Part shown: positions 1 to 6,099 of the stretch, in pieces | How positions within the stretch are numbered: position 1 is the first letter of the stretch | Layout of the letters: each line of letters opens with the position of its first letter | NCBI GenBank assembly: GCA_027593305.1 | Contig: JAQCJA010000199.1 | Span: 1 to 7,816 of the forward strand | Reading direction: 5' to 3' | Origin: a bacterium | GTDB taxonomy: Bacteria; Latescibacterota; UBA2968; UBA8231 | DNA length: 7,816 bases | Notes under the pieces: generated by a model | What the model was told of the DNA's origin: nothing | What the model saw: the letters and a program-made list of their open reading frames with translations, nothing else | The model's database searches: none | Translations under genes and position numbers: made by a program

Positions 1-1963
1 GTGCAACAGGCTCGTTCCACCTGTTATTGCTCAGGAGGAAGTCGTGGTCGAAATCCCTGCTCAGTATGGGCACCTGCACCCGCTGCGCCTCGGCTCGCCA
101 CAGCCATGCTTCGATGCTGAAATCGCCTGGGCCGAAATTGCCGATATAGGGATTGAATTCGACGTAGCTCTGCTGGCCCTCAAAGGAAAAGGCCTGCCCC
201 GCCACACCGGGGACGAAGGCCACCTCCTTCACCAGGGTTCCGTGATTGCCGCCCCGGCTGTCGTTGGCATTGCCCTCGCCGGACCAGCGCGCCTCGGCAT
301 AAGCCCCGTAGAGGCGCTGAATGGCCACATCGTCCAGCGCGCTGCGGTAGATCGCCACCTCGTCCAAAAGCCCCTCGAACAGTTGATGGAGACCGCCCGA
401 TACCACACCGATCGCGCCCCCCATCGTCGCATCTACCCGGTTGCGGGCGAGGGCGACCGGCAGGCCCTGGCGCCGGGCCACTTCCCTGCCATTGGCGTAG
501 AGGTAGCGGGTGCCCGTGGCCTGGTCGTACACGGCCGCCACCATATTCCAGGCGTTGCGGGCAAAAACATTGGGCGGCGTGCGAAATGAGTAGCGCTCCT
601 CGTCGGAAAGGCCTAAACCGAGCCCCTGGCCTGACTCGGTGACGAACGTGAATTGGCCCACACCGTATACGCTCGACTCCAGCGGCCACTTTGAGACAAT
701 CACCTGTGAGTGTGCATCGCTGGTCGGAAAGAGCCGCCCCACCAGGGCAAAGCTGCCGGTCTGGTCGAGATCATTTGTGTGGGCCACACGGATGATATCG
801 TCCTTGCCGTCCAGGCTAAAGGCCCGGCCCACCAAACCCGGGGCAAAACCGAGCCTCCCTTCCAGTATCCCATCGTGGCGTCCCAGCACATCGCGCCCGT
901 CTCCTTCGCCAGACCACTGTGCCACCAGGGTGGAAGGCAGGCGCGGTTCCACGTGGAGTGCCTCGCCCTCCTGCAAGGCGAGTTCCCGCGACCAAGCGCC
1001 GATATCCCCCAGCGGTGCTTCAGTTACATGCACCCATTGCGGCCTCGCAGCGTCGAAGCGGACCTTCAGGACATGGGGCCCCGCCCCGAATACGGCCAGC
1101 GCATAGCGACCGTCCGCATAGGTAGCCATAGCGGCCTGCTCGACGTCGCCCCGGACCAGCGCGGCAGCCGCGTCGGACAAGGGCACGCCGCTTTCGTCGC
1201 GCACCACACCTTGCACCACGGAGGGCAGGACCATCTCACCCGCACCCGGAAAGGGCGCCGCCGCAGTGCGGGCATTGCCGCGCAATTGCCCGTGGTGGCC
1301 CTGCGGCGAGCGATCCGTCGCGTCCCCCCCGTCGAAGTTCCACATCCCTAACAGCCCCGCCTCGTCCCCCCGCAGCCCCTGACCCATGCCGGCGCGGATC
1401 TCCTCCTGGGTGCGCCCTACCGACCACACCCTTACCTCATCCAGCGCCCCGTGGAAATAGGCGTTGTCTGGCCAGTTGGACTTGCCCAGGTAGTTGTGCT
1501 CCCCCGCGCCGATGGCCGCAAAGCTGCCTTCGAAGGCGTTTTGCCCCGCCAGCACGCCGTTGAGATAGAGGCGCATGCCGCCTGGTCCCGAAACCATGGC
1601 CATATGGCACCACTGTCCCCGCGGCAGAGCGGCGTTCAGGCGCAGAAGGTACACTTTATCTCTATCTAGGTAGATGAAGAACTGGAGTGTAGAACCCGTT
1701 TCGAAGTGGTTGCCACCCATCGATCTCCACTGGTTGTTGGCTTCGGTAATGTCCGTGCCAAAGCCGAACCACTGCGAGAAGTAGGCCCAGTCGTCCCAGC
1801 GCACCCAGGCCTCGACCGTGGCCGCTTCCAGACCGTCGAAGATATGGGGCGGCAGCTGCACGTAACTGCCCTTGCCGTCCAGCTCCAGCACCTGGTTCTG
1901 GGCCGTGGCAAGGCGGGTGGTGAGGAGCAGGAGCAAAGCGCAGAGGAGCCGGCGGATTTTCAT
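1..1963 (-). CDS. Secreted multi-LamG (concanavalin A-like) domain protein, 3' end outside window
   Basis: Reading the minus strand from ATG at 1963-1961 gives 654 uninterrupted codons with no stop before the window edge, so the C-terminus is missing. Residues 1-21 form a classical signal peptide (basic MKIRR, a Leu-rich core, ATA before Q22), so the product is probably exported. Residues about 24-195 form a first LamG/Laminin_G_3 domain, with VEAWVRW near 50 and GALDEVRVW near 172. It is followed by the usual WNFDGGDATDRS tail. Residues about 247-303 resemble a carboxypeptidase regulatory-like beta-sandwich (QGVVRDESGVPL, then TYADGRYAL). A second LamG unit covers about 347-555 (LLDEVAIYR near 532). 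A third starts about 557 and is cut by the edge. The linkers at 350 and 560 repeat the motif WSGEG followed by a G-H-G turn. LamG domains usually bind carbohydrate or protein surfaces; no catalytic domain is visible. No clear Shine-Dalgarno precedes the start, but the signal peptide fixes it. Confidence 0.9.
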   Translation of the reverse strand, partial: MKIRRLLCALLLLLTTRLATAQNQVLELDGKGSYVQLPPHIFDGLEAATVEAWVRWDDWAYFSQWFGFGTDITEANNQWRSMGGNHFETGSTLQFFIYLDRDKVYLLRLNAALPRGQWCHMAMVSGPGGMRLYLNGVLAGQNAFEGSFAAIGAGEHNYLGKSNWPDNAYFHGALDEVRVWSVGRTQEEIRAGMGQGLRGDEAGLLGMWNFDGGDATDRSPQGHHGQLRGNARTAAAPFPGAGEMVLPSVVQGVVRDESGVPLSDAAAALVRGDVEQAAMATYADGRYALAVFGAGPHVLKVRFDAARPQWVHVTEAPLGDIGAWSRELALQEGEALHVEPRLPSTLVAQWSGEGDGRDVLGRHDGILEGRLGFAPGLVGRAFSLDGKDDIIRVAHTNDLDQTGSFALVGRLFPTSDAHSQVIVSKWPLESSVYGVGQFTFVTESGQGLGLGLSDEERYSFRTPPNVFARNAWNMVAAVYDQATGTRYLYANGREVARRQGLPVALARNRVDATMGGAIGVVSGGLHQLFEGLLDEVAIYRSALDDVAIQRLYGAYAEARWSGEGNANDSRGGNHGTLVKEVAFVPGVAGQAFSFEGQQSYVEFNPYIGNFGPGDFSIEAWLWRAEAQRVQVPILSRDFDHDFLLSNNRWNEPVA

Positions 1964-1990
1964 AGGCGGCCAATATACGGGATCGCCCGG

Positions 1991-2025
1991 AAGAAAAGCG
2001 GCCCGGCGAAATGATCCGCCGGACC
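1991..2025 (-). terminator. Rho-independent terminator
   Basis: On the minus strand a 9-bp GC-rich stem (2025-2017 with 2008-2000, one G-U pair) closes an 8-nt loop (2016-2009). It is followed by GCTTTTCTT. The T-run lies only on the minus-strand side, so it terminates leftward transcription. It starts 6 nt after a minus-strand TAA stop (2034-2032) and ends about 28 nt upstream of the LamG protein start, so it separates that gene from whatever is transcribed from the right. Confidence 0.6.
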
Positions 2026-2031
2026 CTGGTG

Positions 2032-2151
2032 TTAGTGATTACCGCCAGCGGGCGCCCGCCCGCACCACCAGGAAACGACCAGCGTATGACCGTCCTCATC
2101 GTCCCACCCCATCTGCCAAGCGACCATCTTCCCGCATCGATAGCACCACAC
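2032..2151 (-). CDS. Possible small or truncated CxxC, tryptophan-rich protein
   Basis: The minus-strand frame ending in TAA at 2034-2032 encodes, from GTG at 2151, 39 residues starting VWCYRCGK. They contain one CxxC pair, a further Cys and six tryptophans. The CxxC could be half of a zinc-binding site. The main support is position: a strong terminator starts 6 nt after the stop. The frame stays open upstream to 2355, but that part is antisense to the excisionase-like gene and looks non-coding, so this may be a short gene or the 3' remnant of a longer one cut by the insertion of the neighbouring element. No good ribosome binding site is seen and I do not recognise a family. A competing plus-strand frame (2011-2250) cannot be fully excluded. 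Confidence 0.25.
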   Translation of the reverse strand: MWCYRCGKMVAWQMGWDDEDGHTLVVSWWCGRAPAGGNH

Positions 2152-2239
2152 TCGGTGGCCTGTGCTTCTACGACCCTGCGGGTCTGTCTCCTCTGCTGCA
2201 GCACTGTGCCCAGAAGCGGGAAAGGGGGTGTGGCGAGCG

Positions 2240-2494
2240 ATGGAAACTAGCGTCCACATTGCCCAAATCGTCGTCAACACACATGTCGAGAGATTGCCAG
2301 CGTTCCTGACAGTCCAGCAGGCGGCCACGGAGTGTTCCTTCTCCGAGAGCCACATGCGGAAACTGATCAGAGACGGTGTGCTCCGCAGTTACAAGGGGGA
2401 TGGCACCAGCGGACACGTCCGCGTCAAGTCGGCCGACGTCGTAGGGATGATGGAAGCTCGCCGCGTCATTCCTCTGAGTGCGGCGCGCAGGTAG
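2240..2494 (+). CDS. Excisionase-like helix-turn-helix DNA-binding protein
   Basis: An 84-residue protein with a single MerR/Xis-type winged helix-turn-helix (HTH_17-like), about residues 20-75. FLTVQQAATECSFSESHMRKL is the helix-turn-helix, IRDGVLRSYKGDG the wing, and VRVKSADVVGMM the closing helix. Such proteins bind DNA next to attachment sites and steer a tyrosine recombinase towards excision; some act as repressors instead. ATG at 2240 is chosen because the match begins just after it and a purine-rich AAAGGGGG lies 11 nt upstream. The frame extends to 2162, but those residues do not look like protein of this family. The next gene on the same strand, 203 bp downstream, is an integrase, which supports the excisionase reading over a general regulator. 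Confidence 0.75.
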   Translation: METSVHIAQIVVNTHVERLPAFLTVQQAATECSFSESHMRKLIRDGVLRSYKGDGTSGHVRVKSADVVGMMEARRVIPLSAARR

Positions 2495-2517
2495 CCCGCA
2501 CCACCGTAGCTGTCGCG

Positions 2518-2541
2518 CCGGCCAGATGTCTTCCAGGCCGG
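2518..2541. repeat. Inverted repeat CCGGCC / GGCCGG between excisionase and integrase genes
   Basis: CCGGCC (2518-2523) and its exact complement GGCCGG (2536-2541) are separated by 12 nt, 24 nt after the excisionase stop. There is no T-run, so it is a poor rho-independent terminator. It might act as a weak transcript hairpin or a protein-binding site. Confidence 0.3.
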
Positions 2542-2587
2542 TTGCCACCAGGCCTCACGCGTCGTCGGAGTGACCACCGCTTCTCTG

Positions 2588-2602
2588 TTGACCTCCGGTC
2601 AA
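2588..2602. promoter_or_regulatory. Perfect palindrome TTGACCTCCGGTCAA upstream of integrase, possible operator
   Basis: Two exact 6-bp inverted arms (TTGACC, GGTCAA) surround a 3-nt spacer, 95 nt upstream of the integrase start. Its position suggests an operator for integrase control or a binding site for the excisionase-like protein. The left arm resembles a -35 box, but no convincing -10 follows at the right distance. Confidence 0.3.
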
Positions 2603-2697
2603 GCCATGGGCCCGGAGCCCCTCTGCTGTAACCCCCCTCGGGGACTCCCGCGCTTTATCAATCCAAGAAATTCTCATACCTATAGGAAGGACTCCGC

Positions 2698-3924
2698 ATG
2701 TCCAGTAAGAGACGTAGCAGGGGCAGTGGATCGATCCGGAAACGGGGACAGGCACTGTATCTGCGTTTCCGCCCCCCAGGACAATCCAGCCAGGTAGAGC
2801 AGTCCTTCCCCAGGAGTGAAGCCGAATCGATGCCCGACTATCGAGCCCGTGCAGAGGCGGCGCTGGTCGCACTCACCCAGGGACTGCTGACGAGGACTCG
2901 CACGGCACCGACCGCCCGTACGCTGCAGGAGCTGGCCGACAGTTACCTCTTCTCCCTCCGCAATGAGATCAAGCCCAGGACGTACGAAAGTTACGACACC
3001 ACGATCCGCGTCTACATCCTGCCCGAACTGGCAGGCAAGAAGGTCTCCCGCCTGACCGCCGAGGACATTCGGGCGTTCCAGCACCGTCTGCTCGACAAGC
3101 AAGTCGCAGGCAACAAACGCATAGCTGTGTCCACTGCGCGTCTGGCAATGAGCAGCCTGCACGACATGGTCAACTACGCCATGGATGGCCAGGACAACCG
3201 TGAGTCCTGGGGCATCAGTTTCGATCCATGGCCACGGCGGCGGCTGCGGTGGCCGGATGATCGGCAGCGGCCGGCGCCACACACGTATCCACCGTACACC
3301 ATCGATGAAACGCGGGCCTTTATCGCCGCAACGCCGGAGCAGATACGACCTCACATTCTTTGTGCGATCCTGCTCATGCTGCGCGATGGCGAACTACGCG
3401 CCATGCGCTGGAAACATCTCGACGAGGACAACGGACTTTACTTCGTCCACGAAACTCAAAGTCGCAAGCATGGATTCACCTCAACAAAAACACCCAGCAG
3501 CCAGGCTGCCGTCCCGGTGCCCGAGATCCTGCTGGAGGAGCTTCGGGCCCATCGGACACGGCAGGCGGAGATGAAACTGCGCAAGGGTCAGAAGTGGCAG
3601 GAGCATGGGCTGGTCTTCACCACGTCCAAAGGCACACCGTTGATATACAACTGGTACGGAGTCGGGCCGAAGCACGTGATCGCAACAGAGGCCAGCGTCC
3701 GGCCCGTGAGTTTTCACACCTTGCGCAAGACCGGAGCCTCGCTGCTGGAAAGCCTGGGCGTGAGTCGGTCAGAAACCCAGGAGGCCCTGCGCCACAAAAG
3801 AACCACCGTCACCGATGGCTACGTGTCGGTCTACATGAGGCAGCGTCGGGAGCACATCGAAGAGCTGGCTCGCACACTTGTCGATGTCCCCTCTTTCCCT
3901 CAATCTTCCCTCAAAGTCGGGTGA
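2698..3924 (+). CDS. Tyrosine recombinase / phage-type integrase
   Basis: A 408-residue site-specific recombinase, the usual length for phage or integrative-element integrases. Residues 1-60 are basic and match an arm-type DNA-binding domain (GSIRKRGQALYLRFR near 11). Residues about 75-160 form the SAM-like core-binding domain (TLQELADSY to MVNYAM). The catalytic domain covers about 200-390. All active-site residues are recognisable: R229 in LMLRDGELRAMRW (the common TG before the Arg is absent), K264 in TKTPSS, H340 and R343 in FHTLRKTGASLL, H366 in LRHKRTT, and the nucleophile Y375 nine residues later. It should form the covalent 3'-phosphotyrosyl intermediate during integration and excision. 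ATG 2698 is preceded by AGGAAGG at 2684-2690. The gene lies downstream of the excisionase-like gene and about 70 bp before a truncated PhyH gene, which is a plausible attachment boundary. It appears intact. Confidence 0.95.
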   Translation: MSSKRRSRGSGSIRKRGQALYLRFRPPGQSSQVEQSFPRSEAESMPDYRARAEAALVALTQGLLTRTRTAPTARTLQELADSYLFSLRNEIKPRTYESYDTTIRVYILPELAGKKVSRLTAEDIRAFQHRLLDKQVAGNKRIAVSTARLAMSSLHDMVNYAMDGQDNRESWGISFDPWPRRRLRWPDDRQRPAPHTYPPYTIDETRAFIAATPEQIRPHILCAILLMLRDGELRAMRWKHLDEDNGLYFVHETQSRKHGFTSTKTPSSQAAVPVPEILLEELRAHRTRQAEMKLRKGQKWQEHGLVFTTSKGTPLIYNWYGVGPKHVIATEASVRPVSFHTLRKTGASLLESLGVSRSETQEALRHKRTTVTDGYVSVYMRQRREHIEELARTLVDVPSFPQSSLKVG

Positions 3925-3988
3925 TTCTCCCTGCTGACGGCTGGCAAACTTGCTCCCCCACCTCTGTAAAGCTGACACTATCCCGGGC

Positions 3989-4001
3989 CTGTACTCTACA
4001 G
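3989..4001. repeat. Palindrome CTGTA-CTC-TACAG at the integrase/PhyH-remnant junction
   Basis: Perfect 5-bp inverted arms around a 3-nt centre fall exactly where similarity to the intact PhyH gene stops. Tyrosine recombinase core sites are short imperfect inverted repeats, so this may belong to the crossover site. An inverted repeat this short can also occur by chance. Confidence 0.25.
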
Positions 4002-4031
4002 ATCGAAGAGGTACTTTTCGGTGTCGTTCAT
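3996..4031 (-). pseudogene. 5' remnant of a second PhyH-family dioxygenase gene (11 codons)
   Basis: Minus-strand ATG at 4031 encodes MNDTEKYLFDL and then TAG. The intact PhyH protein in this window starts MNNRQKYLFDL, giving 8 of 11 identical residues; at the DNA level 25 of 33 bases match (3999-4031 against 6067-6099). Similarity ends at codon 12, where the intact gene has CAG and this copy has TAG followed by unrelated sequence. AAAGG lies a few bases upstream of the ATG, so the translation start context is preserved. The rest of the gene is not in the window. The break faces the integrase 75 bp away, so insertion or recombination of the element at this point is the simplest explanation. 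A plain deletion is the alternative. Confidence 0.7.
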
Positions 4032-4058
4032 TGGAGACCTTTGTGGGAAACCTGAGCC

Positions 4059-4067
4059 AGGAGGAGG
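4059..4067 (+). promoter_or_regulatory. Strong ribosome binding site deciding a GTG start
   Basis: AGGAGGAGG ends 5 nt before GTG at 4073. It fixes the start of the creatininase-family gene at this GTG, not at the in-frame ATG 123 nt upstream, which would run through the PhyH remnant. Confidence 0.8.
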
Positions 4068-4072
4068 CCTGC

Positions 4073-4867
4073 GTGAATGAGGTGAAAGCATCGAAGGGTC
4101 CCGCGTTCCCGGGGCTGCTGGAGGAGATGACGGTGGAGGACGTACGCCGTTTCGCGCCGCAGGTGGTGGTATTGCCTCTCGGCTCGACCGAGCCCCATGG
4201 ACCCCACCTGCCCATGGGTACCGACGTCTGGCAGGTGACACGCCTGGGTCGCATCGCCGTGGAAGCTGCCAACGCCCGTGGCGCCCGCGTGTTGTTGTAC
4301 CCCACACTGCCCATCACGAACAACGTCAACTTTCGCCGCTTCCCCTTCGCCTTGCGTGTTGGCGTGCGCACCCTCATGTCAATGCTCATCGACATCGTCA
4401 CCCAGTGTCGCGACGATGGCGTGCGCAAGGTCGTGTTGCTCAACGGTCACGGTGGCAACCCTGACACCATTGCCGCCACGCTGCGCGAGATCGCCGGCAT
4501 GGACGACATGCCCTTCGTCTGCAGTACCGGTGGCCTGGCCCCCGAAGGCTGGGACAATCCGATCGAGCACGCAAGCGACCATGGTGGCGAGGACGAGACG
4601 TCACGCATGCTGTGGATTCGACCGGACCTGGTACGTGAGCAGCTGTTGGCCGACAACCCCTTCGGGCAACTGGCGGTGCCGCTGCTGGCGCGGACGCAGT
4701 TCGTACGCCCCTGGCACCAGTACGTGCCGTTGAGTGCCGGCGGCGAAACACGCGCCGCCTCGGCTGAGAAGGGGCAGGCCGTCATCGAGGCGCGAGCCAC
4801 GGGTCTGGCGCAGCTGCTGGTGGAACTGTCCGCCACACCGTGGACGGAACGCTTTCCCTACGAGTGA
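4073..4867 (+). CDS. Creatininase-family metal-dependent amidohydrolase
   Basis: 264 residues from GTG 4073, the normal length for the creatininase/creatinine amidohydrolase superfamily. Family signatures are complete: LPLGSTEPHGPHLPMGTD at 34-51, with probable metal ligands E40, H42 and D51; NGHGGN at 124-129, with H126; and HGGEDETSRML at 170-180, with acidic residues E173/E175. The members are di-metal enzymes that hydrolyse cyclic or linear amides such as creatinine, 3-dehydro-scyllo-inosose or formamide intermediates. NGHGGN instead of NGHYEN argues against creatininase itself, so the substrate is unknown. No signal peptide is seen, so it is cytosolic. It is transcribed away from the PhyH remnant, 41 bp apart, suggesting the two once formed a divergent pair. 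Its 3' end overlaps the convergent pyrophosphatase-like gene by 10 nt. Confidence 0.9.
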   Translation: MNEVKASKGPAFPGLLEEMTVEDVRRFAPQVVVLPLGSTEPHGPHLPMGTDVWQVTRLGRIAVEAANARGARVLLYPTLPITNNVNFRRFPFALRVGVRTLMSMLIDIVTQCRDDGVRKVVLLNGHGGNPDTIAATLREIAGMDDMPFVCSTGGLAPEGWDNPIEHASDHGGEDETSRMLWIRPDLVREQLLADNPFGQLAVPLLARTQFVRPWHQYVPLSAGGETRAASAEKGQAVIEARATGLAQLLVELSATPWTERFPYE

Positions 4868-5211
4868 TCTTCGCGGTCCGGGCGCCGGACCAGCAGGGCG
4901 CCCACGTGAAAGGCGAGGATCGTCGCCGCTTCCTCGCGTGTGCAACCCAGCAGCAGTTTGATTTCGACATCCTGTTTGCGCGGGTCCACGCTACAGACGA
5001 TGGCATCGAGACGCTGCGCCGGCAACGAACCGATCCACACATCGACTTCTGCTCCGTCACCTGCCGTCGTGCCGGCCAGGTGGCCATAGTCCAGTGGATA
5101 CACGGTGTCCGTGTAGCGTGGGTGTGTCGAACCCCGTAGCCGGTCGACGACGATTTCGGCGCCCTGCAGCAGGCGGTCCGCTTCCTCCCAGAAATCCCCT
5201 GGGACATTCAT
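4858..5211 (-). CDS. Short inorganic-pyrophosphatase-like protein
   Basis: 117 residues matching a compact branch of the soluble inorganic pyrophosphatase fold. The core VYPLDYGHLAGTTAGDGAEVD at 37-57 corresponds to the YGYI..T..DGD..D signature, and VDPRKQDVEIKLLLGCTREE follows at 75-94. D52 and D57 match two of the three signature aspartates; the middle one is Ala54. The Lys two residues after the second downstream Asp in canonical enzymes corresponds to Glu83 here, with Lys85 nearby. Pyrophosphatase activity is therefore uncertain, although proteins of this type are commonly named inorganic pyrophosphatase. ATG 5211 was chosen over the in-frame GTG at 5223; neither has a strong ribosome binding site. 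It lies 33 nt downstream of the PhyH gene on the same strand and is probably cotranscribed. Its end overlaps the creatininase-family gene tail to tail. Confidence 0.75.
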   Translation of the reverse strand: MNVPGDFWEEADRLLQGAEIVVDRLRGSTHPRYTDTVYPLDYGHLAGTTAGDGAEVDVWIGSLPAQRLDAIVCSVDPRKQDVEIKLLLGCTREEAATILAFHVGALLVRRPDREDHS

Positions 5212-5244
5212 GGCGCCTGACACCGGCGTCGCGGACCGTGTTGG

Positions 5245-6099
5245 CTAGCCGGCACTCTGGTCCCTTGAACTCTGGACACCTGAACTCTGGACAACCGTCG
5301 GGCCAAATTCCGGCACATCGTTGCGGTTGCGTCCCGCCGGTCCAAAGGCCTGCCAGGCGGTGTTGAAGTAACACTTCTGCGCATCCGTCATCAGCGCCAG
5401 AGCGGCATCACTGGGTCGGCGGCTGCCCTGCTCATGGTAAATGGCTGCACGGTCATTGTATTTGTAGAACAACCCGTAACGGGGCTGGTCCTCGCGTTGC
5501 CAGCTGCCGGCGCCGTGCGCCAGCGTCTCGGTGAAAATCACGGCGGCGCCCCGCGGGGCGGCAATGGTCTGCACCAGGGGACCACCGAAGGCGAACAGGT
5601 CCTGGCGCTCTTCCGGGGTCAACTGGAAGTCGGCCTTGTGTGAACCGGGAATGCAGGAGAAGCCGCCGTCTGCGGGTCCCACATCCTGCAGGTTGTAGGA
5701 GATCACGGTCAGACCGGTGAAAATCTGTCCGTTGCGCGCATCGTAGCGGAAGTTGACACGACCGCCCCGGTTGCCACCATGCATCTCGAACACGGGAGAG
5801 TCCTTGTAGCGCACGAAGCTGTAGCTGCTCTCGCAGCGCAACTGCGGGGCGATGATCTCACTCAGTACGTCCACCACTTTGGGGTGGTCGATCAACTTGA
5901 GGAAGGGATCGCCGGCCTCCCACAGGTTCGCCGCCGAATGCCACGTGCCATTGCTGTCATAACCATTCGGCGTCTTGTCCATGGGTTTCATGCGGCCCTT
6001 GATCTTGTCGATCGCCAGGTCGCAGTCCGCATCGCTGAGTACATCCTCGACGACGAGAAATCCCTGCAGATCGAAGAGATACTTCTGTCGGTTGTTCAC
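5245..6099 (-). CDS. Phytanoyl-CoA dioxygenase (PhyH)-family Fe(II)/2-oxoglutarate enzyme
   Basis: 284 residues, about the usual size of bacterial PhyH proteins, with no signal peptide. The N-terminus KYLFDLQGFLVVEDVL is typical. The double-stranded beta-helix core runs from about 90 to 215, with GPADGGFSCIPGSHKADF at 141-158. H195 (in ETLAHGAGSW) and R207 fit the distal iron ligand and the 2-oxoglutarate-binding Arg. The first His is H107 in EMHGG: spacing of 88 to H195, then 12 to R207, closely matches human PHYH (H175, H264, R275). The residue at the Asp177 position is then G109, so the HxD carboxylate seems absent. Such enzymes hydroxylate or otherwise oxidise small substrates, here unknown. 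The start is GTG at 6099, overlapping the upstream SDR stop as GTGA, with AAGGA upstream; translation is probably coupled. The last 15 residues are three 5-residue repeats. Confidence 0.85.
   Translation of the reverse strand: MNNRQKYLFDLQGFLVVEDVLSDADCDLAIDKIKGRMKPMDKTPNGYDSNGTWHSAANLWEAGDPFLKLIDHPKVVDVLSEIIAPQLRCESSYSFVRYKDSPVFEMHGGNRGGRVNFRYDARNGQIFTGLTVISYNLQDVGPADGGFSCIPGSHKADFQLTPEERQDLFAFGGPLVQTIAAPRGAAVIFTETLAHGAGSWQREDQPRYGLFYKYNDRAAIYHEQGSRRPSDAALALMTDAQKCYFNTAWQAFGPAGRNRNDVPEFGPTVVQSSGVQSSRDQSAG
5248..5292 (-). repeat. Three 15-bp tandem repeats at the 3' end of the PhyH gene
   Basis: On the minus strand three consecutive units, GTCCAGAGTTCAGGT, GTCCAGAGTTCAAGG and GACCAGAGTGCCGGC, encode VQSSG-VQSSR-DQSAG just before the TAG stop. 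The units keep frame. Units 1 and 2 differ by two bases, and the third is more diverged. Confidence 0.85.

Larger units (their letters stand above)
2240..3998 (+). mobile_element. Excisionase-integrase module of an integrated element (limits uncertain)
   Basis: An excisionase-like gene and a complete tyrosine recombinase lie side by side on one strand. Directly after the integrase is a PhyH gene cut off after codon 11 (3999-4031). The right boundary is inferred at about 3998, where similarity to the intact PhyH gene stops. The left boundary is not visible: no direct or inverted repeat of the right junction was found between 1964 and 2240. The element could be a mini-element of about 2 kb, or could continue left beyond the window with the LamG gene as cargo. 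No replication, conjugation or capsid genes are seen. Confidence 0.5.

Noticed and set aside
44..1351. Several plus-strand open frames (44-589, 639-1106, 710-1351)
   Set aside because: They are antisense to the continuous LamG protein frame, which has a signal peptide and recognisable domains. Their translations resemble no protein family I know.
1972..1977. TATATT as a -10 box for the LamG protein gene
   Set aside because: It is 9 nt from the start codon, the matching -35 position falls inside the terminator and does not resemble TTGACA, so it is too weak to annotate.
2011..2250. Plus-strand 79-codon frame ending just inside the excisionase-like gene
   Set aside because: It starts inside the terminator stem, has no ribosome binding site and encodes low-complexity Pro/Ser/Cys-rich sequence. 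It is kept only as an alternative to the minus-strand small frame.
3950..4072. Upstream ATG extension of the creatininase-family gene
   Set aside because: The extension reads through the PhyH remnant in the wrong sense, whereas GTG 4073 has a near-perfect AGGAGG at ideal spacing.
1964..4072. Direct repeats that would define attL/attR of the integrated element
   Set aside because: The bases around 3925-4031 were compared by eye with 1964-2240 and no shared core was found, so no attachment pair is claimed.
3769..4443. Minus-strand frame of 224 codons over the integrase end and creatininase start
   Set aside because: It is antisense to two well-supported genes and shows no family signature.
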